The translations under genes and the position numbers were made by a program. From Fidelibacterota bacterium UBA7301 (GTDB lineage: Bacteria > Fidelibacterota > Marinisomatia > Marinisomatales > TCS55), in contig DKQT01000032.1 in NCBI GenBank assembly GCA_002471845.1, forward strand, positions 1-64,000: a DNA stretch of 64,000 bases. Direction: 5' to 3'. The notes below the pieces were generated by a model. It worked only from the letters and a program-made list of their open reading frames with translations, was not told the DNA's origin and did no database searches. Numbering within the stretch: position 1 is the first letter of the stretch; each line of letters starts with the position of its first letter. Positions 37,901 to 45,496 of the stretch are shown one piece after another.

Positions 37901-37975
37901 TTTACCTGTCAGGCTCTGTGCATACAGACCGACAGAAAAAATAGCAATTAAGAACAAAATTGTGAGTTTTCTCAT
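34916..37975 (-). CDS. TonB-dependent receptor with carboxypeptidase-regulatory-like N-terminal domain
   Basis: Outer-membrane active transporter. The 1019-aa precursor begins MRKLTILFLIAIFSVGLYAQ (GGAG 6 nt before the ATG at 37975; the frame is open to 38104 but that is before the signal). Residues about 22-100 form a CarboxypepD_reg-like domain (ISGTVSSDGQPMVGANVILEG), then a plug domain (about 115-250) and a barrel ending RNHWLYDHGFDLFGVPREIKTGIQVSF. It begins a three-gene operon with the large T9SS protein and the PorV-like barrel. The ligand is unknown. Confidence 0.93.
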   Translation of the reverse strand: MRKLTILFLIAIFSVGLYAQSLTGKISGTVSSDGQPMVGANVILEGTSSGAATDENGTFYIFDVQPGIYTMRVNYIGYKSQVVSNVRVTIGLTTIQDFELEVAAVEGEVVEVTAEKPLIEVTQTNVARTIDSEAIDNYAVRSVTSMVASQAGVISMHDGLHIRGSRGEEIGYTLEGASMTGAGGKVVSNAIPEALEAIAVQVGGFDASIGKANAGMIQQSLKTGGNRFSASVLIERDGGEYAVGDQDLTATFQGPIGDKIRFFGAFSKTSTDNYSSTSRWFTPFTIAGGNPIADKVGGLTASGDYMVLQEGNSYVFSDDDHDGVYTAEGDKIVGQNSESGAFDNVDSDMRFNGTVTFDFNPLLLRLSTSVNSSTYSSAGLPIQNMFNTRRHENTSNNYLLNLKATYFLSNNTYIRTNVRTLGRKYESYDKAFKDAGTFKTGHESNLVDWLKWGDRNEVAKIDSGWSNHFGTPGQDSNLDIYRYVEPKLYNINGFRFARDGARRGGYSKGVDSYIGFDAEFVTQMGEHELKVGTDYTKWVYRRYGYSGINSLNSKVGQDSTLMDAIIALNERAEQEVVTARLSSWIGYDPLGRDCDSGNCQDYDQPREPWNMSFYINDKFEAGDLVVNAGLRYEAINQANVDLKDYDNPPLDRNYTIVAADDPTYGFTEMPTQSYLLPRVGLGFPITDQSTFHLNYGRYVQMAPMYRLYRSRGSGYSSWGLLPVRETKFEMGYGTLLGNVASLDVTVFARNPKDQISRDVYVPDATQNIYGLRNHTNYVNSDFSQINGVEIDFKTNRVNNFQLFANYVFQDTRGTNSYPTLGTIGWGKATMISATRYDQRHQASAVLDFRTGRTGSVLTSNFGANLIASFNSGHPYTFSDGSMGQRDAGEGALLSDNDPRNRAPQEAINSSRTPSIFNLNLGIDKVFSVANTNVKVYATITNLLNTKHIVNVYNRTGDAYDDGFLDDPALSSLIIEGRGPEYVEMYRKINLANRNHWLYDHGFDLFGVPREIKTGIQVSF

Positions 37976-38027
37976 ATTATTCTCCACGTTGCTGTTCTGA
38001 TTTAGTATTAAAATCTTTAAAATTAAA

Positions 38028-38057
38028 GGGATCAGTATGACAAAACGCACTGATCCC
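38028..38057 (-). promoter_or_regulatory. Hairpin in the TonB receptor leader, attenuator-like
   Basis: GGGATCAGT (38028-38036) pairs perfectly with ACTGATCCC (38049-38057) around a 12-nt loop. On the minus strand it is followed by TTTAATTTT. It lies about 50 nt before the receptor ATG, so it is transcribed in the leader if the promoter is further upstream. Confidence 0.5.
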
Positions 38058-38077
38058 CTTTTACCTCTGCGGCGAAA

Positions 38078-38105
38078 ATAATAGTATTTTTCAGGGCTAT
38101 GCAAA
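38078..38105 (-). promoter_or_regulatory. Candidate promoter of the TonB receptor operon
   Basis: On the minus strand TTTGCA (38100-38105) and TATTAT (38078-38083) are 16 nt apart. Transcription from here would place the 38028-38057 hairpin close to the RNA 5' end. Consensus match only. Confidence 0.3.
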
Positions 38106-38439
38106 CTTTATTTCCAAAAAAATTGAGTTGTTTTTTAATGGAGTTTATACAGTATTTCTCGACGGATACGGTTGAAATTTTCTACCACATTTATGGATAA
38201 AGCCATGGTAAACTCCGCCAAAACCGGGTGTAAAATGCCAAAAATGGCTAATGGAAAATTATCACATTGTAGATGTTGACCCAAAAAAGGATTCATACTT
38301 TTGATCCCTTTCATGAGTGAATTTGCCTTTAATTACCCTTCCCAGCCCAAATTATCCATGCTTGGATAATGTTCCTGGTTTAACTTTGCTGTCTTCTAAA
38401 GCTATTATTCAAATAAGAAATCACTTGAGGAGGGGTTTC

Positions 38440-40989
38440 ATGAAACGGTTCATACTTATCTCATTATTATCATTTCTGTTCGCGGAACAAAATATCCAAT
38501 TGCCCATGAAAATCAAGGGTGTCCGCTACAATACGGCCATCCCCAAACCGGAAGCGGTTATCGGGCACCAGATTGGTACCAGCCATACTCGAACAGACCA
38601 GGTCGTTGATTATTTTGAAGCGCTGGCGACCAAAAGCAACCGTATTATTCTCGCTGACCATGCCCGCACCCACGAAGGGCGTAGACTGATACATGCAATT
38701 GTAACCCATCCTGACAATCATCAGGATTTGGAGGCGATCCGGCAGGCAAACCTAAAATTATCGGAGGACCCCCATAATGTAAGTGATAAAGATATAAATA
38801 AAATGCCCATGGTGGCTTACCTAGGGTTTTCCATCCACGGGGATGAAGCCAGCGGTACAGAAGCATCCCTTCTATTACTGTACCACTTAGCGGCGGGACA
38901 TGGCAAACAAATCGATGATATCCTGAAAAATACGGTACTAATCATTGATCCCATGTTCAATCCAGACGGCAGGGACCGCTTTGTGAACTGGGCGAATGGC
39001 AACCGCGGGGCCGTGCCTACTGCCGATAACCAGGACCGGGAACATAATCAGCCTTGGCCCAGGGGCAGGACAAACCATTATTTATTCGACCTGAACCGCG
39101 ATTGGCTACCCGTGACCCAACCGGAATCCAACGGGCGGATTAAACTTTTTCACCACTGGCGCCCCCAATTTTTACTGGATGCCCATGAAATGGGTGCCAA
39201 TTCCACTTTCTTTTTCCAACCGGGGATTCCCAGCCGCAATAACCCCAACACCCCCAAACGAACGGTTGAACTGGCTGAAAAAATGGCCACCTTCTTCGCT
39301 AAAAGATTAGATAGTATTCAGTCCATGTATTACTCCCAGCAATCCTTTGATGACTTTTACTATGGAAAGGGATCAACCTTTGGGGATATTCACGGATCGG
39401 TGGGTATTTTATTTGAACAGGCTTCTTCCCGCGCCCTGGAAACAGAAACCGACCAGGGACGCTTAACCTATGCCTTTACGGTGAGAAACCATTTTATGGC
39501 TACTATCGGGGCCTTGGACGGATTGACTGCACTCCGGGGAGATTTTCTTTCCTACCAACGAGATTTTTATGCCACTGCAACAGTGGCAGCTAAAAAGAAT
39601 CCGGCCAGAGGATATTTAATCAGTTTAAAGAAAAACCGTACGCGGGCACAAATGCTGATCCAGAACCTCCAAAAACATCGTATTGTAGCCCATGAACTGA
39701 AAAAAGTTATGACGGTAAAACAATCAAAATTCAAACCCAGCGAAGCAGTGATTGTCCCAACCAATCAGCCCCAAACCCGCTTTTTGAAAGGCATTATGGA
39801 ACGGGTACTTACATTCCAGGACTCACTCTTTTATGATGTCTCGGCTTGGGCACTGCCCCTGACATACGGGGTAGAGTACATTGAATTAAAACAAAACCCC
39901 ACTGCTTATCTTGGGCCCCAGTTGAGTCCAGTAATACTGGATGGGGGTTCTGCGACCGGCGGGAAGGCAACTTCGGCTTACCTGATGGAATGGAACCGTT
40001 ATTATGCGCCCCGGAGTTTATACAGTATAATGGAATCGGGGATCCGCCCCCGTTTAACCAAACAGCCCTTTTCTGCCGTGGTGAATGGAAAAACAAGACA
40101 GTTTGATCGGGGCACTATTGTGATCCCCGTAAACCAGCGGGATGCGGATGGGGATATCTCCGCGGATGAAATCCATAAAATGGTACAATACTTGGCAGAA
40201 ACTGACCATGTTAACATTTTTGCCGTAAACAGTGCCTCGACGCCCAGCGGACCGGATTTGGGCGGCTCCGGCCAGAGTGTCCTGCAAAAACCAAAAGTGG
40301 CTATCCTGTCTGGAGAAGGGACTTCATCTTACGGGGTTGGAGAAGCCTGGCACCTGTTGAATTTCCGCATGAGAATTCCCATTTCATTGCTGAATGCGAA
40401 AAAATTGAATGCACAGAAATTAGCTAAATACAACACCATCGTTGTCGCAGACGGATATTATTCCAATTTGGATTCCATCGATATTAAAGCGCTAAAGTCA
40501 TGGATAAGCCAAGGCGGTACATTGATCGCCACCCAATCGGGGGCAAAATGGATGGTAAATAAAAAAATTCTCGATGAAAAGCTCAAAAAAAGCAAACAGG
40601 ATACTCTGGATATACCCTACGACCAAGTTCCCATGGTTACCGGGGCCCAACGCATCGGCGGCGCTATTTTTGAAATTGTCTTAGATAATACCCATCCTAT
40701 TGCTTATGGATATGGAAAAACAGCCCCTGTTTTCAGGCGGGGCGATGCCTTTTATGAATTATCTAAAAAAACAGCTGCCAACGTTGGGCGCTATACTGAA
40801 GCGCCACTATTGAGCGGGTACATTTCAGAAGAAAAATTAATTCAGATGAAAGGAACCGCATCCATCATCGCCCGGAGACAGGGGCGCGGGCATGTTGTGC
40901 TCTTTGCGGATAATCCAAACTTCCGGGCATTTTGGTATGGCACCCATGGATTATTCCTGAATGCTGTTTTCTTCGGGCAGGCATTTTAA
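38440..40989 (+). CDS. Exported M14-family zinc carboxypeptidase with C-terminal GATase-like domain
   Basis: Secreted peptidase. GAGGAGGGG lies 4 nt before the ATG at 38440, giving an 849-aa precursor with signal MKRFILISLLSFLFAEQ. The M14 domain (about 45-400) has the zinc HxxE at H133-E136 (SIHGDEASGTE), IDPMFNPDGRDRFVNW, the third ligand in LLDAHEMG and the catalytic glutamate in GILFEQASS. Residues about 640-849 (KPKVAILSGEGTSSYGVGEAW...GGTLIATQSGAKW) look like a glutamine-amidotransferase-like fold common in large M14 proteins of this group. A longer in-frame start (38317) precedes the SD and is rejected. Substrate is unknown. Confidence 0.92.
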   Translation: MKRFILISLLSFLFAEQNIQLPMKIKGVRYNTAIPKPEAVIGHQIGTSHTRTDQVVDYFEALATKSNRIILADHARTHEGRRLIHAIVTHPDNHQDLEAIRQANLKLSEDPHNVSDKDINKMPMVAYLGFSIHGDEASGTEASLLLLYHLAAGHGKQIDDILKNTVLIIDPMFNPDGRDRFVNWANGNRGAVPTADNQDREHNQPWPRGRTNHYLFDLNRDWLPVTQPESNGRIKLFHHWRPQFLLDAHEMGANSTFFFQPGIPSRNNPNTPKRTVELAEKMATFFAKRLDSIQSMYYSQQSFDDFYYGKGSTFGDIHGSVGILFEQASSRALETETDQGRLTYAFTVRNHFMATIGALDGLTALRGDFLSYQRDFYATATVAAKKNPARGYLISLKKNRTRAQMLIQNLQKHRIVAHELKKVMTVKQSKFKPSEAVIVPTNQPQTRFLKGIMERVLTFQDSLFYDVSAWALPLTYGVEYIELKQNPTAYLGPQLSPVILDGGSATGGKATSAYLMEWNRYYAPRSLYSIMESGIRPRLTKQPFSAVVNGKTRQFDRGTIVIPVNQRDADGDISADEIHKMVQYLAETDHVNIFAVNSASTPSGPDLGGSGQSVLQKPKVAILSGEGTSSYGVGEAWHLLNFRMRIPISLLNAKKLNAQKLAKYNTIVVADGYYSNLDSIDIKALKSWISQGGTLIATQSGAKWMVNKKILDEKLKKSKQDTLDIPYDQVPMVTGAQRIGGAIFEIVLDNTHPIAYGYGKTAPVFRRGDAFYELSKKTAANVGRYTEAPLLSGYISEEKLIQMKGTASIIARRQGRGHVVLFADNPNFRAFWYGTHGLFLNAVFFGQAF

Positions 40990-41071
40990 TTATTAATCGT
41001 CCCATCTTGGGAGAAAACTTCCTTTAATTCGCTGTTTTGAGGTTCATTAAATTTGTTTTCTTCTTTTTAAA

Positions 41072-43216
41072 ATGATAAACAAAACAAAACCTATTCTGAT
41101 AATAACCTTTTTGTTCTACTGTTGGGGGTGCGAATCAACTGAAATAAAAAGCCACAATGAAATGATTCGAATCTTATCCGAAAAATCAGAAATGGTTAAT
41201 CCTGAAATAAATTTGTATGCCAACAAAAAACGACTAGCCTGGCTACAAACCCAATCCTTTGATGCGCACATTTCTGCTACCCTCCAGCATCAGGCGGTGA
41301 TTGCCAATGAAATGCTGAATGCGGGATATACCCAACAGGCGATTGATCAATATAATGATATACTGCATACAATTGATTCGCTTAATATGAAGCCGCCAGA
41401 AACATTTATGACTGCTATTTATGATTTATTGGCTATTACCCATTTCCGCCATGGAGAAGAAACAAACTGCCTGGATGGCCATAATCCAGAATCTTGTATC
41501 ATGCCTATTCGCGGAGCAGGGATACACCGTAAAAAAGCAAGTGCAGAAAAAGCAATTAATATTTATAAATCGCTCTTAGAAGACAAATCGGGTGACTATG
41601 TTTACCGATGGTTATTAAACCTCGCATATATGGTAAAAGGAGACTATCCAGAACAGGTGCCTAAACGTTGGTTCATTCCACAGTTAACACCTTCTGATTC
41701 AATCACATTCCCTGAGTTTAATGAAATCGCTGAATTTGTCGGGTTGGATCATATTAGCCTGGCGGGCGGTTCTATTGCAGATGATTTTGATGGAGATGGT
41801 TTAATTGATATTATGGTATCCTCCTGGGGTGTAGATGATCAGATCCATTATTTCAAAAATATGGGGGGCGGTGGATTTGAAGATTTGACTCTATCTGCCA
41901 ATCTTAATGGAATTACAGGTGGACTCAACATGGTCCATGGAGATTATAACAATGATGGGTGGGCTGACGTGTTAGTTTTACGGGGTGGATGGTTTGAAGA
42001 AGATGGACTTCATCCAAATTCGCTATTAAAGAATAATGGTAATGGTACATTTACTGATGTAACCATTTCAGCCAGTATTTATTCTGAGCATCCGACACAA
42101 ACTGCATCCTGGGGAGATTTTAATAATGATGGATGGCTAGATCTCTTTATCGGCAATGAGAGTACCAAGGATACCAGACATATTTCCGAACTTTATCAAA
42201 ACAATGGTGACGGTACTTTTTCTGAAGTTGCCCGGACTCATGGTGTCGATGTAATCGGATTTGTGAAAGCTGTTGTTTGGGGAGATATGAATAATGATGG
42301 GTTTTTGGATTTATATATCTCCCGGTTGGGAGAAACCAATTTGCTATTCCAAAATAGCGGTTCGGAAAATAATTATCATTTTAATGAAGTATCAAAAAAA
42401 GCCGGTGTCACAGAACCCATCAATAGTTTTCCTGCCTGGTTTTGGGATTTCAACAATGACGGATGGGAAGATATATGGGTATCCGGCTATGACAACTCTT
42501 CCGGGCACGTGGCCATGGATTATCTTGGACTAAAACATCAGGGTGAATCCCCACGGCTTTATCAAAATAATAAGGATGGCACATTTTTTGATGTAACAAA
42601 AACAGCCAATTTGGATCATCCTCTACTCACCATGGGGAGTAATTTTGGTGATCTTAACAATGATGGATTCCTGGATTTTTACGCAGGAACCGGCGATCCA
42701 GACTATCGATCTATTCAGCCCAACCGTATGTTTTTAAACAATGCGGGAAAATCGTTCGAAGATATAACTTTTCATGGACGATTTGGGCATTTACAAAAAG
42801 GGCATGGTGTTTCTTTTGCTGATTTTGATCAGGATGGGGATCAGGATGTTCATGCTGTTATGGGAGGGGCATTTGAAGGTAGTGTATATCAAAATGTTCT
42901 ATTTCAAAACCCTGGAGGATGGAAAAACCATTGGGTTGGGTTATCTCTAAGAGGAAAGAAAACAAATCAATTAGCTTTAGGAGCACGAATTGAAATTGTG
43001 TTAGAGAATGGATCTTCCATTTTTCGCACTGTGTCTAGTGGTGGAAGTTTTGGGGGGAACCCCCTTGATCAAATGATTGGTCTCGGGAAAGATGGTGAAA
43101 TTAAAACGATCAATATTTTTTGGCCCGGATCTCAAACAACACAAACATTTTCAGGGATTGATTCTGATGGTTGGTACCGAGTAATTGAAAATGAATCTAT
43201 ATTGATCAAAAAATAA
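41072..43216 (+). CDS. FG-GAP/VCBS-repeat lipoprotein with C-terminal ASPIC/UnbV domain
   Basis: Probable surface lipoprotein of unknown binding partner. The 714-aa precursor begins with a signal ending FLFYCWGC. A helical N-terminal part (25-220) is followed by seven propeller-type repeats with calcium-binding DxDxDG-like loops, for example DDFDGDGLIDIMVS, GDYNNDGWADVLVL, GDFNNDGWLDLFIG and GDMNNDGFLDLYIS. The end (about 610-705; LGARIEIVLENGSSIFRTVSSGG...INIFWPGSQ) is the ASPIC/UnbV domain. Such proteins often accompany SusCD-type loci, as here across the convergent boundary. Confidence 0.92.
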   Translation: MINKTKPILIITFLFYCWGCESTEIKSHNEMIRILSEKSEMVNPEINLYANKKRLAWLQTQSFDAHISATLQHQAVIANEMLNAGYTQQAIDQYNDILHTIDSLNMKPPETFMTAIYDLLAITHFRHGEETNCLDGHNPESCIMPIRGAGIHRKKASAEKAINIYKSLLEDKSGDYVYRWLLNLAYMVKGDYPEQVPKRWFIPQLTPSDSITFPEFNEIAEFVGLDHISLAGGSIADDFDGDGLIDIMVSSWGVDDQIHYFKNMGGGGFEDLTLSANLNGITGGLNMVHGDYNNDGWADVLVLRGGWFEEDGLHPNSLLKNNGNGTFTDVTISASIYSEHPTQTASWGDFNNDGWLDLFIGNESTKDTRHISELYQNNGDGTFSEVARTHGVDVIGFVKAVVWGDMNNDGFLDLYISRLGETNLLFQNSGSENNYHFNEVSKKAGVTEPINSFPAWFWDFNNDGWEDIWVSGYDNSSGHVAMDYLGLKHQGESPRLYQNNKDGTFFDVTKTANLDHPLLTMGSNFGDLNNDGFLDFYAGTGDPDYRSIQPNRMFLNNAGKSFEDITFHGRFGHLQKGHGVSFADFDQDGDQDVHAVMGGAFEGSVYQNVLFQNPGGWKNHWVGLSLRGKKTNQLALGARIEIVLENGSSIFRTVSSGGSFGGNPLDQMIGLGKDGEIKTINIFWPGSQTTQTFSGIDSDGWYRVIENESILIKK

Positions 43217-43278
43217 ATTAAATCACAATACGACGGATCCGTCATCAAGATCCACAAGGGAAAGAGAAATGATGGAAA

Positions 43279-43761
43279 TTAAAATGCGCGAATTTTACTT
43301 TCAAATTCAGTTTTTAATTCATTGGCAAGCAATTTGATTCGGCGTTTGGTATTCTCATTGGCTGGAATATCCACCCACTCTTCGCTACCGCCGAAACGGC
43401 CGTAAGAGCGCACAGTTCCCCGAACGGAATACATTCTGACGCCGGTGCCTCCTTTAGCCCTGGCTTCCAGAATTAATTGGTATTTGATTTCCTTAATGTC
43501 CTGAAGGGCCTCCTCGTTCGACAATTCAGGATATTCATATTTACACTCTATTACAGCGCTCATACCACGATCTTCAGTCCGATCTATAACAATGCGCTGA
43601 CGATTTAATATTTTGTTTGAAATGACTAAGAAATCATCGAGCGTAGCTGTGCCGATCGTGATGCGGTATTCCGTCATTGTCATTGACGGCGCACCGCTGC
43701 AGCCGATCCATACCAAACTGGAAATACAAAAGAATAGGTTCAATTTTTTCAGCATTATCAT
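43279..43761 (-). CDS. Small hypothetical lipoprotein, 160 aa
   Basis: Not recognised. The precursor has a lipoprotein signal (LNLFFCISSLVWIGC, cysteine near residue 22) and a mixed alpha/beta body with a basic C-terminal helix (NTKRRIKLLANELKTEFESKIRAF). It follows the SusD gene on the same strand but is separated by a terminator hairpin (43774-43803), so its expression may be weaker or independent. Confidence 0.8.
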   Translation of the reverse strand: MIMLKKLNLFFCISSLVWIGCSGAPSMTMTEYRITIGTATLDDFLVISNKILNRQRIVIDRTEDRGMSAVIECKYEYPELSNEEALQDIKEIKYQLILEARAKGGTGVRMYSVRGTVRSYGRFGGSEEWVDIPANENTKRRIKLLANELKTEFESKIRAF

Positions 43762-43770
43762 AAAGTGAAG

Positions 43771-43807
43771 AAAAAAAGCCCCGCCCCGAAACCGGGACAG
43801 GGCTTTT
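43771..43807 (-). terminator. Terminator after the SusC-SusD pair
   Basis: A GC-rich stem (GCCCcGcCCCG / CGGGaCaGGGC with loop AAAC, two mismatches) lies between A- and T-runs, and on the minus strand is followed by a run of seven U residues. It follows the SusD stop at 43829 by about 22 nt. Confidence 0.78.
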
Positions 43808-43828
43808 AAACCAATTTAGAATAAGGAT

Positions 43829-45478
43829 TTAATGTAAATCCGCTTTATTCAGCGGGGTTACTTTTTCCCATTCAATATTAAATCCGCGACTTCTATATCC
43901 ATTCTCACGGATTTTACCAGCTGTCCCCGGTGTCCCAATATTATCCACACCACCAAAGGTATAGTTTTCCATCAGTAAGATTTCGAGTTCTTTACCAGGT
44001 ATTGCCAGCATTGTGGGTGTACCACGAACCAGGTCACCCCAACCGCGACGATCTGTATAACCAGTATAAGGATGCTGGAGACATCCTTCTATGATCTTTT
44101 CATATTTATACTTAGCCCATAAGGAACCGCCATCCAGCGCACTAGGAGCATCAGCATCAGAACCGAGTCCATCAGCAACGGCAGCGGCTGTTAAAGCGCC
44201 ATTACCAACACGCGTGTTGTTGATCAATGTTGCTGCAGTTGCTCCGTCACTTGCCCGAAGAGCAGCTTCCGCCTGCAGAAGGTCCAGCTCAGACTGGTTA
44301 ATATCCTTCATAGGGCCCACAAGTCCTTGGTCAACAGCATAATCGCGTGTTCTATTGAACAGATAATAAGTCTGATGATAGGTTCCGCGAGAGGCAATTA
44401 AACGAGTACGATACTCATTTTTAGCATATAGTCCCTGGGTTTGGAGTCCATCGGCATCCAGTGGGCCTGTAATGCGGGCATCGTCTGTTTCCATTGAAAA
44501 GGCTTTACGCCCAGCTATGGTTGCATCAGAACCATCTCCCAGCCAGCTCGCATAACCAGTGGTTTTATCAGCGGGACCAAGCATTTTATAATCGGCACGT
44601 CCCCAACTTGCAGAAACTCCTGTATAATACTGTGTACGGGTCCACCAGTAATCACCATCGCCCATGGGAGCAAAAGGCATCCCTTGGGAAGCGTGGCTTT
44701 TCACGCCGGCCCAGTCAGCAGTGCCACGTTCCTGGCTCGTTCGTGCAACGCCGGCTTTAAAACGGGCAACAAAACTATGGGCTATTTTACCAAGATCACC
44801 CAGCGTGAGATTGGCGATTTGCAGCCACCCTTCAGGCACAGAAATAGTAGCATTGGAATTACAATCACTGATGACCTGGTCTAAAATGGCAATGGCGCCC
44901 GCCATAAGTTCATCATAGGGTACAGTACTAATTTCTTGGCTGAAATCAGTATCTTCTGTTACCAGGAACCCTTTGTCATAGTAAATGGCAACCATTCCAT
45001 TGGATATACCTATAATGAAATTGGCGAATATTTTCGCTCTTTTATCTGCATTCGCATCGGCTAAGAAAGTTTTTCCACCTTCTTGACCTGCCGCTATTGA
45101 AGATAAACCATCTTTCGCAGCAGAAATAGCGCCGTACCAGCTGTACCAGGGTTGTTCCAAAGCATAGGCATAGTTCCATGCGGGGCTGTTATTTGCGGCT
45201 GCACGGGGTTCAGAAGAAAGTTCCCGCATGCCGTAATTTCCCCAGGAGGAAGTATTGGCATCTGCCATGACACCGGGGTTAAAAGAACCACCCGTTGTAT
45301 GTGTTCCCTGCCACCAGGTTAAAAATGTACTCTTAATCAAAGATTCAACATCTTCGGGTTTTGCAAGAGCACGGGCTTGGTCAGGCGCATTGGTATTGCT
45401 GACATCCAGATCGGCACAGCCGGACATGGCTAGTACAGCAACCAAGGCGAGACTTGTTGTTTTCTTTATGATATTCAT
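43829..45478 (-). CDS. SusD/RagB-family nutrient-binding lipoprotein
   Basis: Surface lipoprotein that caps a SusC-type receptor and binds the nutrient. The 549-aa precursor begins MNIIKKTTSLALVAVLAMSGC (lipoprotein cysteine C21), and DLDVSNTNAPDQARALAKPEDVESLI is the usual SusD N-terminus. The helical TPR-like body continues to ILLMENYTFGG near the end. It starts 18 nt after the SusC stop on the same strand. Nutrient class is unknown; no glycosidase or lyase lies nearby. Confidence 0.93.
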   Translation of the reverse strand: MNIIKKTTSLALVAVLAMSGCADLDVSNTNAPDQARALAKPEDVESLIKSTFLTWWQGTHTTGGSFNPGVMADANTSSWGNYGMRELSSEPRAAANNSPAWNYAYALEQPWYSWYGAISAAKDGLSSIAAGQEGGKTFLADANADKRAKIFANFIIGISNGMVAIYYDKGFLVTEDTDFSQEISTVPYDELMAGAIAILDQVISDCNSNATISVPEGWLQIANLTLGDLGKIAHSFVARFKAGVARTSQERGTADWAGVKSHASQGMPFAPMGDGDYWWTRTQYYTGVSASWGRADYKMLGPADKTTGYASWLGDGSDATIAGRKAFSMETDDARITGPLDADGLQTQGLYAKNEYRTRLIASRGTYHQTYYLFNRTRDYAVDQGLVGPMKDINQSELDLLQAEAALRASDGATAATLINNTRVGNGALTAAAVADGLGSDADAPSALDGGSLWAKYKYEKIIEGCLQHPYTGYTDRRGWGDLVRGTPTMLAIPGKELEILLMENYTFGGVDNIGTPGTAGKIRENGYRSRGFNIEWEKVTPLNKADLH

Positions 45479-45496
45479 ATGTATGCTCTCCTTTCC

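Larger units (their letters stand above)
37976..38439. other. Divergent intergenic region (464 nt) between the TonB receptor and the M14 peptidase genes
   Basis: No gene was seen. The part near the receptor contains a 9-bp hairpin and a candidate promoter; the part near the peptidase gene has a hairpin at 38351-38370 (ATTATCCA/TGGATAAT). No riboswitch box, such as a B12 element, was recognised. Confidence 0.6.

Noticed and set aside
37976..38316. Cobalamin riboswitch upstream of the TonB receptor
   Set aside because: No B12-box-like AGCCACTG or matching structure was seen in the leader.
43232..43243. 12-bp palindrome GACGGATCCGTC between convergent genes
   Set aside because: Short, with no U-tract and no second copy noticed; expected by chance at this length in a window of this size.
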